Under the pieces are notes generated by a model. That model worked only from the letters and a program-made list of their open reading frames with translations, searched no databases and was not told where the DNA came from. 64,000 bases of DNA from Pararoseomonas baculiformis (GTDB lineage Bacteria; Pseudomonadota; Alphaproteobacteria; Acetobacterales; Acetobacteraceae): assembly GCF_017813395.1 (NCBI RefSeq), contig NZ_JAGIZB010000006.1:62001-126000 (forward strand). The letters run 5' to 3'. A program made the translations under genes and the position numbers. Below are positions 50,072-60,012 of this stretch, piece after piece. Every line of letters begins with the position of its first letter. Positions within the stretch are counted from its first letter, which is position 1.

Positions 50072-50926
50072 ATGAGCCCGGCGACTTTGTCCGGGGTTGG
50101 AGCGCTGGTGCTCTGGGCCTTCCTGGCGCTGCTGGCACGCGGCGCGGCCGGGCTGCCGCCCTTGCAGGTCACGGCCATGGCCTTCTGCACGGCGGGCCTC
50201 CTGGCGATGGGCTGGCTGGCCCTTCGCGGGCAGCTCGGGGCGCTGCGGCAGCCGCCCCTGGCCTGGCTGCACGGGGTGGGCGGGCTGTTCGGCTACCATG
50301 CCCTGTATTTCGCGGCCCTGGCCTGGGCCCCGCCCGTGGAAGCGAGCCTGATCAACTATCTCTGGCCGCTGCTGATCGTGCTGCTCTCGGCACCGATCCT
50401 GGGGATGCGACTCGGCCCGAGGCGGCTGGGGGGCGTGGCGCTGGGCTTCCTGGGCTGCGCGCTGGTGGTGGGGCCCGGCGCCTCCTTTCCGCCTGGCGCG
50501 GTGCCCGGCTTTCTCTGCGCGGCGGGGGCGGCGCTGACCTGGTCGGTCTATTCCGTCACGGCGCGGCGGCTTTCAGGGGTGCCGACCGAGGCGGTGGCCG
50601 GCTTCTGCCTGGCCTCCGGCATCCTGGCCGGGCTGGCGCATCTGGTCTTCGAGCCGGTGGTGGTGCCGGATGCGCGGCAATGGGTTTCCGCCCTGCTGCT
50701 GGGGCTGGGACCGGTGGGCGCGGCCTTCTTCCTGTGGGACCGGGGCATGAAGCGGGGCGACCCGCGGCTGCTGGGCACGCTGGCCTATGCCGTTCCGGTC
50801 GCCTCCACCCTTCTCCTTCTCCTCGCCGGAGAAGGCGCGCTGACGGCGCGGATCGCCGTGGCGGCGGGGCTGGTGATCGGCGGGGGGTGGCTTGCCGCCT
50901 CCGCCCGGGACACGGCGCCGGGCTGA
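50072..50926 (+). CDS. DMT/EamA-family transporter
   Basis: 284 aa with ten membrane helices in two EamA repeats: first repeat GVGALVLWAFLALLARGAAG to LLIVLLSAPILGMRLGPRRL, second repeat from GFLCAAGAALTWSVYSVTAR. The WSVY and GPVGAAFFLWDRGMKRGDPR segments are typical of the drug/metabolite exporter group, including amino acid exporters such as YddG. Substrate unknown. ATG 50072 is used; the frame extends far upstream as a shadow. Convergent with the methyltransferase gene. Confidence 0.9.
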   Translation: MSPATLSGVGALVLWAFLALLARGAAGLPPLQVTAMAFCTAGLLAMGWLALRGQLGALRQPPLAWLHGVGGLFGYHALYFAALAWAPPVEASLINYLWPLLIVLLSAPILGMRLGPRRLGGVALGFLGCALVVGPGASFPPGAVPGFLCAAGAALTWSVYSVTARRLSGVPTEAVAGFCLASGILAGLAHLVFEPVVVPDARQWVSALLLGLGPVGAAFFLWDRGMKRGDPRLLGTLAYAVPVASTLLLLLAGEGALTARIAVAAGLVIGGGWLAASARDTAPG

Positions 50927-50949
50927 GCGCCCGGCCCGGCCTTTCCGGA

Positions 50950-51555
50950 TCAGGGCCTGCGCAGCAGGGCCCGCACCACCTCGGCATGGCCCTGGTGCTT
51001 CGGCCCTTCGTCCAGGAGCACCGTGCCTTCCAGGCATTCCAGCATCTCCAGGCCGGCGAAATGCCGCCGCACCAGCGCGGCGGACCAGAGGAGGTCCGGA
51101 TCGCGCGGGCCGCCGGAGCGGCGCCCTTCCTGGGCGGGGGTGAAGGCTTCCAGCACCAGCAGCCCGCCCGGCGCCAGCGCCTCGGCCGCCCGGGCGGCGA
51201 CCAGGGCGCGGTCGGCTGGCGGGAGATGCACGAAGATCCAGGCGACCAGGTCGAATCCGACCCGCGGCCAGTTCCAGGCGGTGAGGTCGGCCACCACGGT
51301 CCGTAGGGGCACGCCGCGCGCCTGGGCCAGCTTCTCCGCCTTGGCCAGCCCGGTGGCGGACCAGTCCACGGCGGTGACATCCAGCCCCCGCCCGGCCAGC
51401 CAGGCGCCGTTGCGCCCCTCGCCATCGCCGATCGCCAGGGCGCGCATCCCGGGCCTCAGCCGGGCGGACTGGGCTTCGAGGTAGCGGTTCGGCGCCTCCC
51501 CGAAGGCGAAGCCGCCCTCGGCATAGCGGGCGTCCCATGCGGCGGCGTCGCTCAT
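50950..51555 (-). CDS. Class I SAM-dependent methyltransferase
   Basis: 201 aa. It starts AAAWDARYAEGGFAFGEAPN, as in TehB/thiopurine-type methyltransferases; motif I is ALAIGDGEGRNGAWLAGRGL and VTAVDWSATGLAKAEKLA the acidic end of strand 2. VHLPPADRALVAARAAEALA and GGLLVLEAFTPAQEGRRSGG follow. Soluble, with an unknown acceptor; tellurite or small-molecule detoxification is the family theme. Overlaps yggS by 4 bases (same strand), so they are co-transcribed. Confidence 0.88.
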   Translation of the reverse strand: MSDAAAWDARYAEGGFAFGEAPNRYLEAQSARLRPGMRALAIGDGEGRNGAWLAGRGLDVTAVDWSATGLAKAEKLAQARGVPLRTVVADLTAWNWPRVGFDLVAWIFVHLPPADRALVAARAAEALAPGGLLVLEAFTPAQEGRRSGGPRDPDLLWSAALVRRHFAGLEMLECLEGTVLLDEGPKHQGHAEVVRALLRRP

Positions 51556-52250
51556 GCCGGGTAGGGGCGCGCCCCGAAAATGGCGCTGCCGACGCGCAGC
51601 TGGGTGGCCCCGCAGGCGATCGCGGCCTCGAAATCGCTGCTCATGCCCATCGAGAGGATGCCCAGCCCCTCCCTCGCGGCCAGTTCAGCCAGCCAGCGGA
51701 AATGGGGGGTGGGGTCCTCGCCCTCGGGCGGGATGCACATGAGGCCGGAGATGGCGAGGCCGTGCTCCTCCCGGCACTGGCGGAGGAAGGCGGAGGCCTC
51801 GTCCCGCGCCACGCCGGATTTCTGGGGCTCGGCGCCCGTGTTCACCTGCACCAGCAGGCCGGGCGCGCGGCCTTCCTTGCGGATGGCCTCGGCGATGGCG
51901 GCGGCCAGCTTCGGGCGGTCCAGGCTTTCGATCACGTCGGCCACGCGCACGGCGTCCCGCGCCTTGTTGGTCTGAAGCCCGCCGATGATGTGCAGGCGCA
52001 TGGCGGGATGGTCCGGCCGCAGTTCCGGGAACTTGCCCGCCGCCTCCTGCACCCGGTTTTCCCCGAACACGGACTGGCCCGCGGCCAGCGCGGCGCGCAC
52101 GGCCCCGGCCGGATGGGTCTTGGAGACGGCGACCAGCGTCACCCCGGCGGGATCGCGCCCGGCCTTGTCGCAGGCTTCGGCGATGCGTGCCTTGATACGG
52201 GCGAGGTTCGCGGCGATGGCGTCGGCGTCAGGGGAGGGAAGGTCGGTCAT
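51552..52250 (-). CDS. yggS: YggS/PLPBP-family pyridoxal phosphate homeostasis protein
   Basis: 232 aa single-domain alanine-racemase-like barrel that binds PLP without known enzymatic activity and buffers B6 and amino acid pools. PLP Lys in VTLVAVSKTHPAGAVRAALA; FGENRVQEAAGKFPELR, HIIGGLQTNKARDAVRVADV and GILSMGMSSDFEAAIACGAT are the four family landmarks. ATG 52250 is chosen for the normal length. Its start codon overlaps head to head with that of the ThiE/TenI-like gene (shared CATG), so each promoter must lie inside the other gene. Confidence 0.95.
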   Translation of the reverse strand: MTDLPSPDADAIAANLARIKARIAEACDKAGRDPAGVTLVAVSKTHPAGAVRAALAAGQSVFGENRVQEAAGKFPELRPDHPAMRLHIIGGLQTNKARDAVRVADVIESLDRPKLAAAIAEAIRKEGRAPGLLVQVNTGAEPQKSGVARDEASAFLRQCREEHGLAISGLMCIPPEGEDPTPHFRWLAELAAREGLGILSMGMSSDFEAAIACGATQLRVGSAIFGARPYPA

Positions 52251-52830
52251 GCGGCGGGGAAGGCTAGGGCAGAACCGGTCGGGTTGGAACGCGCCCATCC
52301 CCCGCCTGTGGCTTCTCAGCGATGCGCGGCGCCTGCCGGACCCGCGCGCGGCCGCCCTGCGCCTGCCCCGGGGCGGGGCTGTGCTGGCGCGGGACATGGC
52401 CCCGGCGCTGCTCCGGCCCCTGGCGGCCCTGGCCCGGCAACGGCAGCTGGCGCTGGTGGTCGCGGCGGAGGGGCGGACCGCCCTGGCGCTGCGGGCCGGG
52501 CTGCACCTGCCGGACAGGCGGCCGGCGCGGGGGCTGCTGCCTTTCCTGCTGGCCCGGCGCCGGCGCCGCCCGCCCCTGCTCTCCGTGGCGGCACATGGCC
52601 GGGCCGGCATCGCGCGGGCCCGGCGGCTGCGGGCGGATCTGGTGCTGCTCTCCCCTGTCTTCCCCACGGCCAGCCATCCCGGGGCACCCGGGCTGGGGAC
52701 GCTGCGCTGGGCGGCCCTGGCGCGGCGGGCCGGGCGGCCGGTGATTGCGCTGGGCGGGGTGAATGCCCGGAACAGCCGGCGGCTGCCCCCGGCTGCGTCC
52801 GGCTGGGCCGCGATCGGCGGCCTGTCCTGA
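52249..52830 (+). CDS. ThiE/TenI-like thiamine phosphate synthase family protein
   Basis: 193 aa TIM-barrel protein. The second half is diagnostic: LLSVAAHGRAGIARARRLRA, VLLSPVFPTASHPGAPGLGT and PVIALGGVNARNSRRLPPAA match the phosphate-binding loops of ThiE and TenI. The ThiE GVHLGQxD motif is degraded to AGLHLPDRR, so it is closer to TenI-type paralogues, and synthase activity is doubtful. Arg content is high. The start is ATG 52249, sharing CATG with yggS. A weak hairpin (GGGCTC / GAGCCC then TTT) follows the stop at 52831-52849. Confidence 0.75.
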   Translation: MRRGRLGQNRSGWNAPIPRLWLLSDARRLPDPRAAALRLPRGGAVLARDMAPALLRPLAALARQRQLALVVAAEGRTALALRAGLHLPDRRPARGLLPFLLARRRRRPPLLSVAAHGRAGIARARRLRADLVLLSPVFPTASHPGAPGLGTLRWAALARRAGRPVIALGGVNARNSRRLPPAASGWAAIGGLS

Positions 52831-53074
52831 GGGCTCTCCCGAGCCCTTTCGGGCCCCTGCTCCATCTGTGGCACGACAGACACAGTGTTTCGCGCATGTC
52901 GCGCCCGGGGCCATTGCACGATGGACGCCCCCGAAGCGCCTGAACCATAGTCCCGGCGGGCTCGGCCGACGGGGCGCATCGAACGGTGCACATCTCGCGG
53001 CAAACCCGCCGAGGGGGGCGGGCGGGTCGCAGGTAGCGCCGGGACGGTTTCCCGGCACGTCAGGAGGATTTGGG

Positions 53075-54343
53075 ATGCGCAAGCTTCTTCTTGGCAGCAC
53101 GGCCGTTGCCGCCGCTGCCCTTTTCGCGCCGGGGGCGATGGCCCAGTCGCTGAGCGGTGACGCTTTCTCGTCCCGTCTCCCCGCGGCCGGCACCTCGCTG
53201 CGTGGCCTCGAGGTCCGCATCGGCGGCTACTACAAGGCGATGTACAACTACACCCGCCAGGACAACGTGAACACGCCGGATGCCCGCATCGGCAGCTCGG
53301 ACTTCTCGAACGAGATCGAGATCCACGTCCTGGCCTCCGGCAAGGCCGCGAACGGCCTGCGCTACGGCGTTGCCCTCGAGATCCAGAACGACTCCGTGCG
53401 CAACACCACGCAGGGTTCCAAGAACACCCTCGACTATGACGAGGCCTGGGCCTACCTGCAGGGCACGTTCGGCCAGATCCGCTTCGGTGACGAAGACGGC
53501 GCCATCGGCCAGCTCCAGTCCGGCCACATCACCGGCTTCGGCCTGGGCGGCCTCGACTCGGGCGACAACAACCAGCAGGTGATCGGCGGCAACTACCGCA
53601 TGAGCCTGATGGGTCCGAACGACCTGGGCGACAACACCAAGCTCATCTACCTGACGCCGCAGTTCGCTGGCTTCGACGCGGGCGTGAGCTTCGCCTTCAA
53701 CAACCAGGAAGGCGCCCTGTCGGGCTGCGACGCCGTGACCGTCGCGACCGTCACCACCTGCGACAAGCTCTCCGCCGTGGCCGGTGGCAACAGCCGCCGC
53801 CGCAACGAGATCCAGGCCGCCCTGCGCTGGCGCGGGTCCTTCGGCCCGGTCGGCCTGGCCGCAACGGTCGGCTACATCGGCGCTGACTCGGTGAAGAACA
53901 TCACCGGCAACTCCGCTGACCGCATGGACCTGATCTGGGCCGGCGCCGTGGTGACGGCCTATGGCTTCTCCGTCGGCGGCTGGTACCATGGTGGCCACGG
54001 CAACAACGGCAACTTCGCCACCGTGACCCGCGCCGGCGGTGCGGTGCGTGACGACCGCCGTTCGGACGCCTTCCTCGTGGGCGCCACCTACACGATCGAC
54101 GCCTTCACGGTTGGTGGCCATCTCGCCATGAACTGGTCGGCTGGCAGCCAGACCGCCCCGGCTGGTCGTCGTGACCTCGGCTGGGCCGTTGGCGGCAACT
54201 ACCGCGTCGCCCCCGGCCTCGACTTCTTCGCCGAGTACATCAACTACGACCGCAAGGAGCGCGGCGTGCAGTTCACGAACGTGGGCCCCGCCGGCAGCGC
54301 CGACGTGGACATCGTGCTCGCCGGTTTCCGGGTCGCGTTCTGA
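53075..54343 (+). CDS. Major outer-membrane porin (general porin, Porin_4 type)
   Basis: 422 aa. Signal peptide MRKLLLGSTAVAAAALFAPG, cleaved after MAQ. The mature part shows the alternating pattern of a 16-strand barrel: LEVRIGGYYKAMYNYTRQDN, YGVALEIQNDSVRNTTQGSK, DEAWAYLQGTFGQIRFGDED and the last strand IVLAGFRVAF ending in Phe, as recognised by BamA. Codon choice is more biased (GGC, AAC, ATC) than in its neighbours, as in highly expressed genes. ATG 53075 has AGGAGG 53062-53067. A 244-bp leader precedes it and a strong terminator follows. Confidence 0.92.
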   Translation: MRKLLLGSTAVAAAALFAPGAMAQSLSGDAFSSRLPAAGTSLRGLEVRIGGYYKAMYNYTRQDNVNTPDARIGSSDFSNEIEIHVLASGKAANGLRYGVALEIQNDSVRNTTQGSKNTLDYDEAWAYLQGTFGQIRFGDEDGAIGQLQSGHITGFGLGGLDSGDNNQQVIGGNYRMSLMGPNDLGDNTKLIYLTPQFAGFDAGVSFAFNNQEGALSGCDAVTVATVTTCDKLSAVAGGNSRRRNEIQAALRWRGSFGPVGLAATVGYIGADSVKNITGNSADRMDLIWAGAVVTAYGFSVGGWYHGGHGNNGNFATVTRAGGAVRDDRRSDAFLVGATYTIDAFTVGGHLAMNWSAGSQTAPAGRRDLGWAVGGNYRVAPGLDFFAEYINYDRKERGVQFTNVGPAGSADVDIVLAGFRVAF

Positions 54344-54366
54344 TCCGGCTTCAGCCGAACGGAAGG

Positions 54367-54396
54367 GAGGCGGCGGGGAAACCCGCCGCCTCTTTT
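54367..54396 (+). terminator. Rho-independent terminator of the porin gene
   Basis: Perfect 11-bp stem GAGGCGGCGGG / CCCGCCGCCTC with a GAAA tetraloop and TTTT, 24 bases after the porin stop. Confidence 0.95.
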
Positions 54397-54474
54397 CATT
54401 TCAGGGCCCGGATGGGCGGCTTTTCACGTTTTCTCACTTGCGCCCGGTCGCGCCCCCGCCTTACGTGCCGCGCC

Positions 54475-55008
54475 ATGCGCCATATTCGCCTCGCAGCCCT
54501 CGCGCTGCCCGTCCTCCTCGCTGCCTGCAGCCAGGGTCGAATCGTCGAGAACAGCGAATATACCGACGACAGCCAGCGCGCCCGCGTTGCCGGCCGGCTC
54601 TCGGGCAATGATGACGGGCTGCTGGTCCTCGGCACCGATCGCAGCCGCAACCGCAACACGGCCGGGGCGCCGGAAGCCAGTAGTGGCCTGGGCGTGAATG
54701 CCTATCTCTGGCGCGCCACGCTGGACACGCTGTCCTTCATGCCCCTTTCCTCGGCCGACCCCTATGGCGGCGTGATCATCACCGACTGGTACTCGCCCCC
54801 GGCCGCGCAGGGCGAGCGGTTCCGCGCCACGGCCTATATCCTTGGCCGCCAGCTGCGTTCCGACGGCGTCCGCGTCTCCGTCTTCCGCCAGGAGCTGCGG
54901 AATGGCGCCTGGGTGGATGCGCCCGTGGCCACGGCGACCAGCGCGGAGCTGGAGGACAAGGTGCTGGCCCGGGCCCGCGAGCTGCGCAGCCAGTCCGCCT
55001 CTCTCTGA
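54475..55008 (+). CDS. DUF3576 lipoprotein
   Basis: 177 aa. Lipoprotein signal MRHIRLAALALPVLLAACSQ with lipobox LAAC, so Cys18 or so is lipidated. The DUF3576 domain covers most of the rest: LGVNAYLWRATLDTLSFMPL, SSADPYGGVIITDWYSPPAA and QLRSDGVRVSVFRQELRNGA. The family is nearly confined to alphaproteobacteria and has no known function; members often lie next to leuS, as here (558 bases away). ATG 54475 puts the signal at the N-terminus. Confidence 0.92.
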   Translation: MRHIRLAALALPVLLAACSQGRIVENSEYTDDSQRARVAGRLSGNDDGLLVLGTDRSRNRNTAGAPEASSGLGVNAYLWRATLDTLSFMPLSSADPYGGVIITDWYSPPAAQGERFRATAYILGRQLRSDGVRVSVFRQELRNGAWVDAPVATATSAELEDKVLARARELRSQSASL

Positions 55009-55066
55009 GCACCGCTTCGGGGCCGCGGCCGGTTGGCCACAGCCCCGATCTGCTTACCCGATCTGC

Positions 55067-55429
55067 TTACCTGTTGAAGGCGGGAAGGGACCGGATCTCG
55101 CCCGAGGCCATGTTCAGCGTCACCCGGCGCTCGCCAGGCGTGACCCGCAGCTGGTCCATGGTGACGGAGACATGCTTCTGGGTAAGGCCCAGGCGGTTCT
55201 CCAGCTCGATCACCACGGCGGTGATGCGGCCCTGCGCCGGGTCGATCACCAGGTCCTCGACCTCGCCGATCTCGACATTGTCGGTGCTGTAGACGTCACG
55301 GTCCAGCAGCTGCTCGGCCCGGATATGGCCCGCGGGCACGCCCGAGGCCTGGCTGGCGGCGGAAGACTGGGCCATGGCTGGGGCAGCGAGGGTGGCCGCG
55401 AGCAGCGCGGCAATGGGGATGATCCGCAT
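55067..55429 (-). CDS. Exported PRC-barrel protein
   Basis: 120 aa. Signal peptide MRIIPIAALLAATLAAPAMA. The mature protein is a single PRC barrel: HIRAEQLLDRDVYSTDNVEI, EVEDLVIDPAQGRITAVVIE, with repeated GEV-D and G-I-AVVI strands. Exported PRC-barrel proteins are common in Rhizobiales and Acetobacteraceae and have no defined partner. ATG 55429 has GGAAGGAAAG upstream; a longer frame to 55507 hides the signal peptide. Convergent with the DUF3576 gene and divergent from leuS. Confidence 0.88.
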   Translation of the reverse strand: MRIIPIAALLAATLAAPAMAQSSAASQASGVPAGHIRAEQLLDRDVYSTDNVEIGEVEDLVIDPAQGRITAVVIELENRLGLTQKHVSVTMDQLRVTPGERRVTLNMASGEIRSLPAFNR

Positions 55430-55565
55430 TTCGGCTTTCCTTCCCTGGAAGCGCCATAGAACCCCGTGCCTCCCATCCGGTTTCAGGGCCGCCAAGCCCC
55501 TTCCCACCCCGCGCCGGGGGGGATAACAGGACGGACCACCAGAAAAGCCTCATAGTCACCCCTCG

Positions 55566-58133
55566 ATGACCGACGGCCCGTCCGACAGCCCCGCCCGTTA
55601 TGATTTCGCCGCTGCCGAGCCGCGCTGGCAGCAGGCCTGGAGCGATGCCTCCAGCTTCGCCGCGCCGGACGTTCCGGATGGCACGAAACCCAAGTACTAC
55701 GTTCTTGAAATGTTCCCATATCCCTCGGGCAAGATCCATATGGGGCATGTGCGGAACTATACGCTGGGCGACGTGGTGGCACGCTACAAGCGGGCACGTG
55801 GTCACCAAGTGATGCACCCCATGGGCTGGGATGCCTTCGGCCTGCCGGCGGAGAACGCGGCGCGGGAGCGCGGCACGCATCCGGCCGCCTGGACCTATGC
55901 CAATATCGCGAACATGCGGTCCGAGCTGAAGAGCATGGGGCTCTCGCTGGACTGGGCGCGCGAATTCGCCACCTGCGATCCCGAGTATTACGGGCAGCAG
56001 CAGGCCCTGTTCCTGGATTTCTTGGCGGCCGGGCTGGTGGAGCGCCGCAAGTCCTGGGTGAACTGGGACCCGGTGGACGGCACCGTGCTGGCCAATGAGC
56101 AGGTGATCGACGGCAAGGGCTGGCGCTCCGGTGCGCCGGTGGAGAAGCGCGAGCTTTCCCAGTGGTTCCTGGCCATCACCAAGTTCGCGCCGCAGCTGCT
56201 GGAAGCCCTGGACACGCTGGAGCGCTGGCCCGAGCGCGTGCGGACGATGCAGGCCAACTGGATCGGCCGCAGCGAAGGGGCGCGGGTGCGCTTCCAGCTG
56301 GCCGAGCCGGTGGACGGCACAAGCGAGGTGGAGGTCTTCACCACCCGCCCGGACACGCTCTACGGCATGTCCTTCCTGGCGGTCGCGGCCGAGCATCCGC
56401 TGGCCGCCGCCGCGGCCGCGCGGAACCCGGCGGCGGGCGACTTCATCGCTGAGTGCCGCAGCCAGGGCACCAGCGAGGCAGCCATCGAGCAGGCGGAGAA
56501 GAAGGGCTTCGACACCGGCTTCCGGGTGAAGCACCCCTTCATCGAGGGGGCGACCTTCCCGGTCTGGATCGCGAATTTCGTGCTGATGGAATACGGCACG
56601 GGCGCGCTGTTCGGCTGCCCCGCGCATGACCAGCGCGACCTGGACTTCGCCCGCAAGTATGACCTGCCCGTGCCGCCCGTGGTGCTGCCGCCGGGCGAGG
56701 ATCCCGCCAGCTTCGCCATCGGGAAGAATGCCTGGACCGGGGACGGCACGCTGTTCAACTCCGCCTTCCTGGATGGGCTGGGCAGCGATGCCGGAAAGCG
56801 CGCCGCCATCGACGCGCTGGAAAAGAAGGGCCTCGGCCAGGGCGTGGTGAACTGGCGCCTGCGCGACTGGGGGGTTTCCCGCCAGCGCTACTGGGGCTGC
56901 CCCATCCCGGTCATCCATTGCGATGATTGCGGCATCGTACCCGTGCCCAAGGACCAGCTTCCGGTGCGCCTGCCGGAGGATGTGGATTTCAGCCGCCCCG
57001 GCAACCCGCTGGACCACCATCCCAGCTGGAAGCATGTCGCCTGCCCGTCCTGCGGCAAGCAGGGCCGGCGTGAGACGGACACTTTCGACACCTTCGTCGA
57101 CAGTTCCTGGTATTTCGCCCGCTTTACCGCCCCGCGCGCGGAGACGCCGCTGGTGGCGGAGGCCGCGAATGGCTGGCTGCCGGTGGACCAGTATATCGGC
57201 GGGATCGAGCACGCGATCCTGCACCTGCTCTATTCCCGCTTCTTCACCCGCGCCCTGTCCACCATGGGCCAGCTGAAGACGCCCGAGCCCTTCGCCGGGC
57301 TCTTCACCCAGGGAATGGTTCAGCACGCCTCCTACAAGGCGCCCGATGGCCGCTGGCTGGCGCCGGACGAGGTGGACGTGGCCGCGGATGGAAGCGCGAC
57401 GGAGAAGGGCACGGGCGTGCCGCTCATCGTCTCGCGCAATGACAAGATGTCGAAGTCCAAGCGGAACACGATCGACCCCGGGGCCATCATCTCCCGCTAC
57501 GGGGCCGATACGGCGCGCTGGTTCATCCTCTCGGACAACCCGCCGGAGCGGGATATGGAGTGGAGCGAGGCCGGCGTGTCCGGCGCGCATCGTTTCGTGC
57601 AGCGCATCTGGCGGCTTGCCACCACGCTGGACCAGCGTGCCGGCGATGGCGAGGCGCGGCCGCTGATGCAGGCCAGCCACCGCACCATCGCGGCGGTGAC
57701 CGGGGCGCTGGAGAGCTTCGCCTTCAACGTGGCGGTGGCCCGGCTGCATGAATTCGCCAATGCCATCGAATCCTCCCCCGCCCCGCTGGACGCGCGGCGC
57801 GAGGCCGTTGCCATCCTGGCCCGACTGGTGGCGCCGATGATGCCGCACTTGGCAGAGGAGATCTGGTCCATCCTGCATCCGGGCAGCACGGAGCTGGTGG
57901 CCGGCATGGCCTGGCCCGAGGCGGATCCCGCGCTGCTGGTGGCGGAGAGCATGACCATTGCCGTGCAGGTGCTGGGCAAGCTGCGCGCCACCCTTTCCGT
58001 GCCCGTGGGCATCGGCGAGGCGGAGTTGATGGCCCTGGCGGAAGCGGAGGAGAATGTGCAGCGTGCCATCGGCGGCAAGCCCATCCGGAAGCGCATCCAT
58101 GTCCCAGGCCGCGTGGTCAACTTCGTTGTCTGA
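55566..58133 (+). CDS. leuS: Leucyl-tRNA synthetase
   Basis: 855 aa class I aminoacyl-tRNA synthetase that charges tRNA-Leu. The HIGH motif is [20 protein letters not shown], the CP1 editing domain has [20 protein letters not shown], and the KMSKS loop is [20 protein letters not shown]. Length and order are normal for the bacterial enzyme. [10 protein letters not shown] and [17 protein letters not shown] flank the C-terminal catalytic half. It leads the conserved leuS-lptE-holA operon; lptE starts before its stop. Confidence 0.97.
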   Translation: MTDGPSDSPARYDFAAAEPRWQQAWSDASSFAAPDVPDGTKPKYYVLEMFPYPSGKIHMGHVRNYTLGDVVARYKRARGHQVMHPMGWDAFGLPAENAARERGTHPAAWTYANIANMRSELKSMGLSLDWAREFATCDPEYYGQQQALFLDFLAAGLVERRKSWVNWDPVDGTVLANEQVIDGKGWRSGAPVEKRELSQWFLAITKFAPQLLEALDTLERWPERVRTMQANWIGRSEGARVRFQLAEPVDGTSEVEVFTTRPDTLYGMSFLAVAAEHPLAAAAAARNPAAGDFIAECRSQGTSEAAIEQAEKKGFDTGFRVKHPFIEGATFPVWIANFVLMEYGTGALFGCPAHDQRDLDFARKYDLPVPPVVLPPGEDPASFAIGKNAWTGDGTLFNSAFLDGLGSDAGKRAAIDALEKKGLGQGVVNWRLRDWGVSRQRYWGCPIPVIHCDDCGIVPVPKDQLPVRLPEDVDFSRPGNPLDHHPSWKHVACPSCGKQGRRETDTFDTFVDSSWYFARFTAPRAETPLVAEAANGWLPVDQYIGGIEHAILHLLYSRFFTRALSTMGQLKTPEPFAGLFTQGMVQHASYKAPDGRWLAPDEVDVAADGSATEKGTGVPLIVSRNDKMSKSKRNTIDPGAIISRYGADTARWFILSDNPPERDMEWSEAGVSGAHRFVQRIWRLATTLDQRAGDGEARPLMQASHRTIAAVTGALESFAFNVAVARLHEFANAIESSPAPLDARREAVAILARLVAPMMPHLAEEIWSILHPGSTELVAGMAWPEADPALLVAESMTIAVQVLGKLRATLSVPVGIGEAELMALAEAEENVQRAIGGKPIRKRIHVPGRVVNFVV

Positions 58134-58659
58134 ACGCCCCCTGCCCCGCCGGAGCCTTCTCCTGGCCGGGCTGGCGGCCAGCCTGGGGGGCTGCGGCTTC
58201 CGCCCGCTCTACGGCCCATCCGAGGCAGGCCAGCCGGCCATCGCGCCGCAGCTGGCCTCGGTGCGGGTGGGACGGCTGACCAACCGCACCGGGCAGCTGC
58301 TGCATCAGGCGCTGGAGAGGCGGCTCGCGGCGGCCGACCGCAGCGGTCCCGCGGCCCGCTACGAGCTGACGGTGGTGCCGCAGACGGCCTATGAGGCCCA
58401 GGGCTACCGCCGCGACGGCGCGCCCTCGCGTTTCCGCATGGTGATGACGGCGCCCTGGACACTGCAGACCATCGGCGTGCCGCCCCGTCCGGTGGCCAAT
58501 GGCAATGCGCGCGCGATCGACGCCTACAACTATCTCGACAACGAATATTTCGCCTCCCTCCTCAGCAGCGAGGCCGCGGAGCGCCGCCTGGTGGAACAGG
58601 TGGCCCAGGACATCGTGACGCGGCTCGCCATTGCCTTCCGCGAGAACCCGCCGGCCTGA
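58099..58659 (+). CDS. lptE: LPS-assembly lipoprotein LptE
   Basis: 186 aa outer-membrane lipoprotein that plugs LptD during LPS insertion. [20 protein letters not shown] holds the signal and lipobox LGGC, followed by the family motif CGFRPLYG. Then [20 protein letters not shown] and [20 protein letters not shown] are typical LptE helices and strands. The start is ATG 58099 (35-base overlap with leuS); a TTG near 58126 would also leave the signal intact. holA follows after 7 bases. Confidence 0.9.
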   Translation: MSQAAWSTSLSERPLPRRSLLLAGLAASLGGCGFRPLYGPSEAGQPAIAPQLASVRVGRLTNRTGQLLHQALERRLAAADRSGPAARYELTVVPQTAYEAQGYRRDGAPSRFRMVMTAPWTLQTIGVPPRPVANGNARAIDAYNYLDNEYFASLLSSEAAERRLVEQVAQDIVTRLAIAFRENPPA

Positions 58660-58666
58660 GCCGCCC

Positions 58667-59674
58667 ATGAAGCTCGATGCGCGCCGCCTTCCGGCCTTCC
58701 TGAAGGATCCCGGCGCTACCCGTGCCGCCCTTCTCTTCGGGGAAGATGCCGGGCTGGCGCGGGAACGCGCCGATGCGCTGCAGGAGGCCGTGGCGCCCGG
58801 CAATGATCCGTTCCGCGTGGCCGAGCTGCCCCGCGAGGCGGCTGCCCGTCCTGGCGCCCTGGCCGGCGAGGCAGCGGCGCTGGCGCTGACAGGCGGGCGC
58901 CGCGTGGTGCGGGTGCGGGACGCGACGGATGCTCTTGCCCCCGCGCTGCGGGAGGTACTGGAAGCCCCCGGCGACACGCTGATCATCCTTGAAGCCGGCG
59001 AGTTGCAGGCCCGGTCCAAGCTCCGCCAGCTGGCCGAGACCCATGCGCGCGCCGCTGCCATCCCCTGCTACAGGGAGCGCGGGGCGGAGCTTTCGGCCAC
59101 CATCGCCGCCATCCTGAAGGAGGAAGGCGTCACGGCCGAGGCGGCCGCCATTGCCTGGCTGGCCGGCCGCCTGGGCGATGATCGCCAGACGCTGCGGCGA
59201 GAACTGGAAAAGCTGGCCCTCTATGCCGGGCGGGGTGGAAAACTGGCGGAGGAGGATGTTCTCGCCTGCATCGGCGATGGCTCCGCGCTGGAGATGGACG
59301 AGGCGCTGGTGGCCGCCACGGCCGGGGACGTGGCCATGGCCGACCGGGCACTGGAATCCGCCATGTCCGAGGGCGCCAACCCCGTGCAGGTGCTGCGGGC
59401 CCTGCTACGCCATGTGCAGCGCCTGCACCTGGCCTCCGTGGCCGGCATCCAGGCGCTTCAGCCGCCCGTCTTCTTCCGGAGCAAGCCGGGCTTCGAGAAG
59501 GCGCTGCGTATCTGGCGGCCGGAAGCGCTGGAAGCCGTGCTGGCGGGGCTGCTGGAAGCGGAGCGGCAGAGCAAGTCCGGCGGAACCGGGCGGCCTGTTC
59601 CCGATGCGGCAGTGGCACGGGCAGCCCTGCTGACGCTGGCACGACAGTCGGCGATCCTGGCGCGGCGGGGGTGA
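58667..59674 (+). CDS. holA: DNA polymerase III subunit delta
   Basis: 335 aa AAA+ clamp-loader subunit that opens the beta clamp. N-terminal LPAFLKDPGATRAALLFGED is the family start (no Walker A, as expected for delta); LIILEAGELQARSKLRQLAE and LAGRLGDDRQTLRRELEKLA follow, with the C-terminal collar domain PVQVLRALLRHVQRLHLASV. Third gene of leuS-lptE-holA. ATG 58667 is preferred to the longer in-frame ATG at 58631, which lies in lptE. Confidence 0.93.
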   Translation: MKLDARRLPAFLKDPGATRAALLFGEDAGLARERADALQEAVAPGNDPFRVAELPREAAARPGALAGEAAALALTGGRRVVRVRDATDALAPALREVLEAPGDTLIILEAGELQARSKLRQLAETHARAAAIPCYRERGAELSATIAAILKEEGVTAEAAAIAWLAGRLGDDRQTLRRELEKLALYAGRGGKLAEEDVLACIGDGSALEMDEALVAATAGDVAMADRALESAMSEGANPVQVLRALLRHVQRLHLASVAGIQALQPPVFFRSKPGFEKALRIWRPEALEAVLAGLLEAERQSKSGGTGRPVPDAAVARAALLTLARQSAILARRG

Positions 59675-59697
59675 CAGTGGTTTTCTTATCTTGTGGG

Positions 59698-59949
59698 GGT
59701 GGTCTGTCCCGGGGAGAGGAAGAAGGGATTCTTCCTCTCCCCGGACCCCTCACCATCGTCTTTTTCTATCGGTTGGAGCGGTTCGGCTGACGGTGCGCCT
59801 CCGGTCCATGACCGGAGGCGACTGCAAGGGCAGGAGCAGGGGTAGAGACCCCGTGTTGCATCGTATCCGCGGCAGCCAGACTGGGTTCCAAGGGCCTCAG
59901 GCCCTTGGCGGGTGAGGTCCGGAGAGGGCAGAGCCCTCTCCGGAAACCA
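59698..59949 (+). repeat. Four-hairpin intergenic repeat element, copy B
   Basis: The same four stems as copy A at 47021, in the same order and orientation. Loops differ (GGGA for GGAA, CAT for GAT) but every stem pairs perfectly. The main difference is the 35-base linker after stem 1 (about 59745-59790). It occupies most of the 338-bp gap between the holA stop and the convergent parB; the rest of that gap holds nothing recognisable. Confidence 0.9.
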
Positions 59950-60012
59950 AGATTTCAGAACTCGGCGTGCCCGGCCATGGGGACGCCAGCAGCGTCAGTT
60001 TCCCTATCCAGC

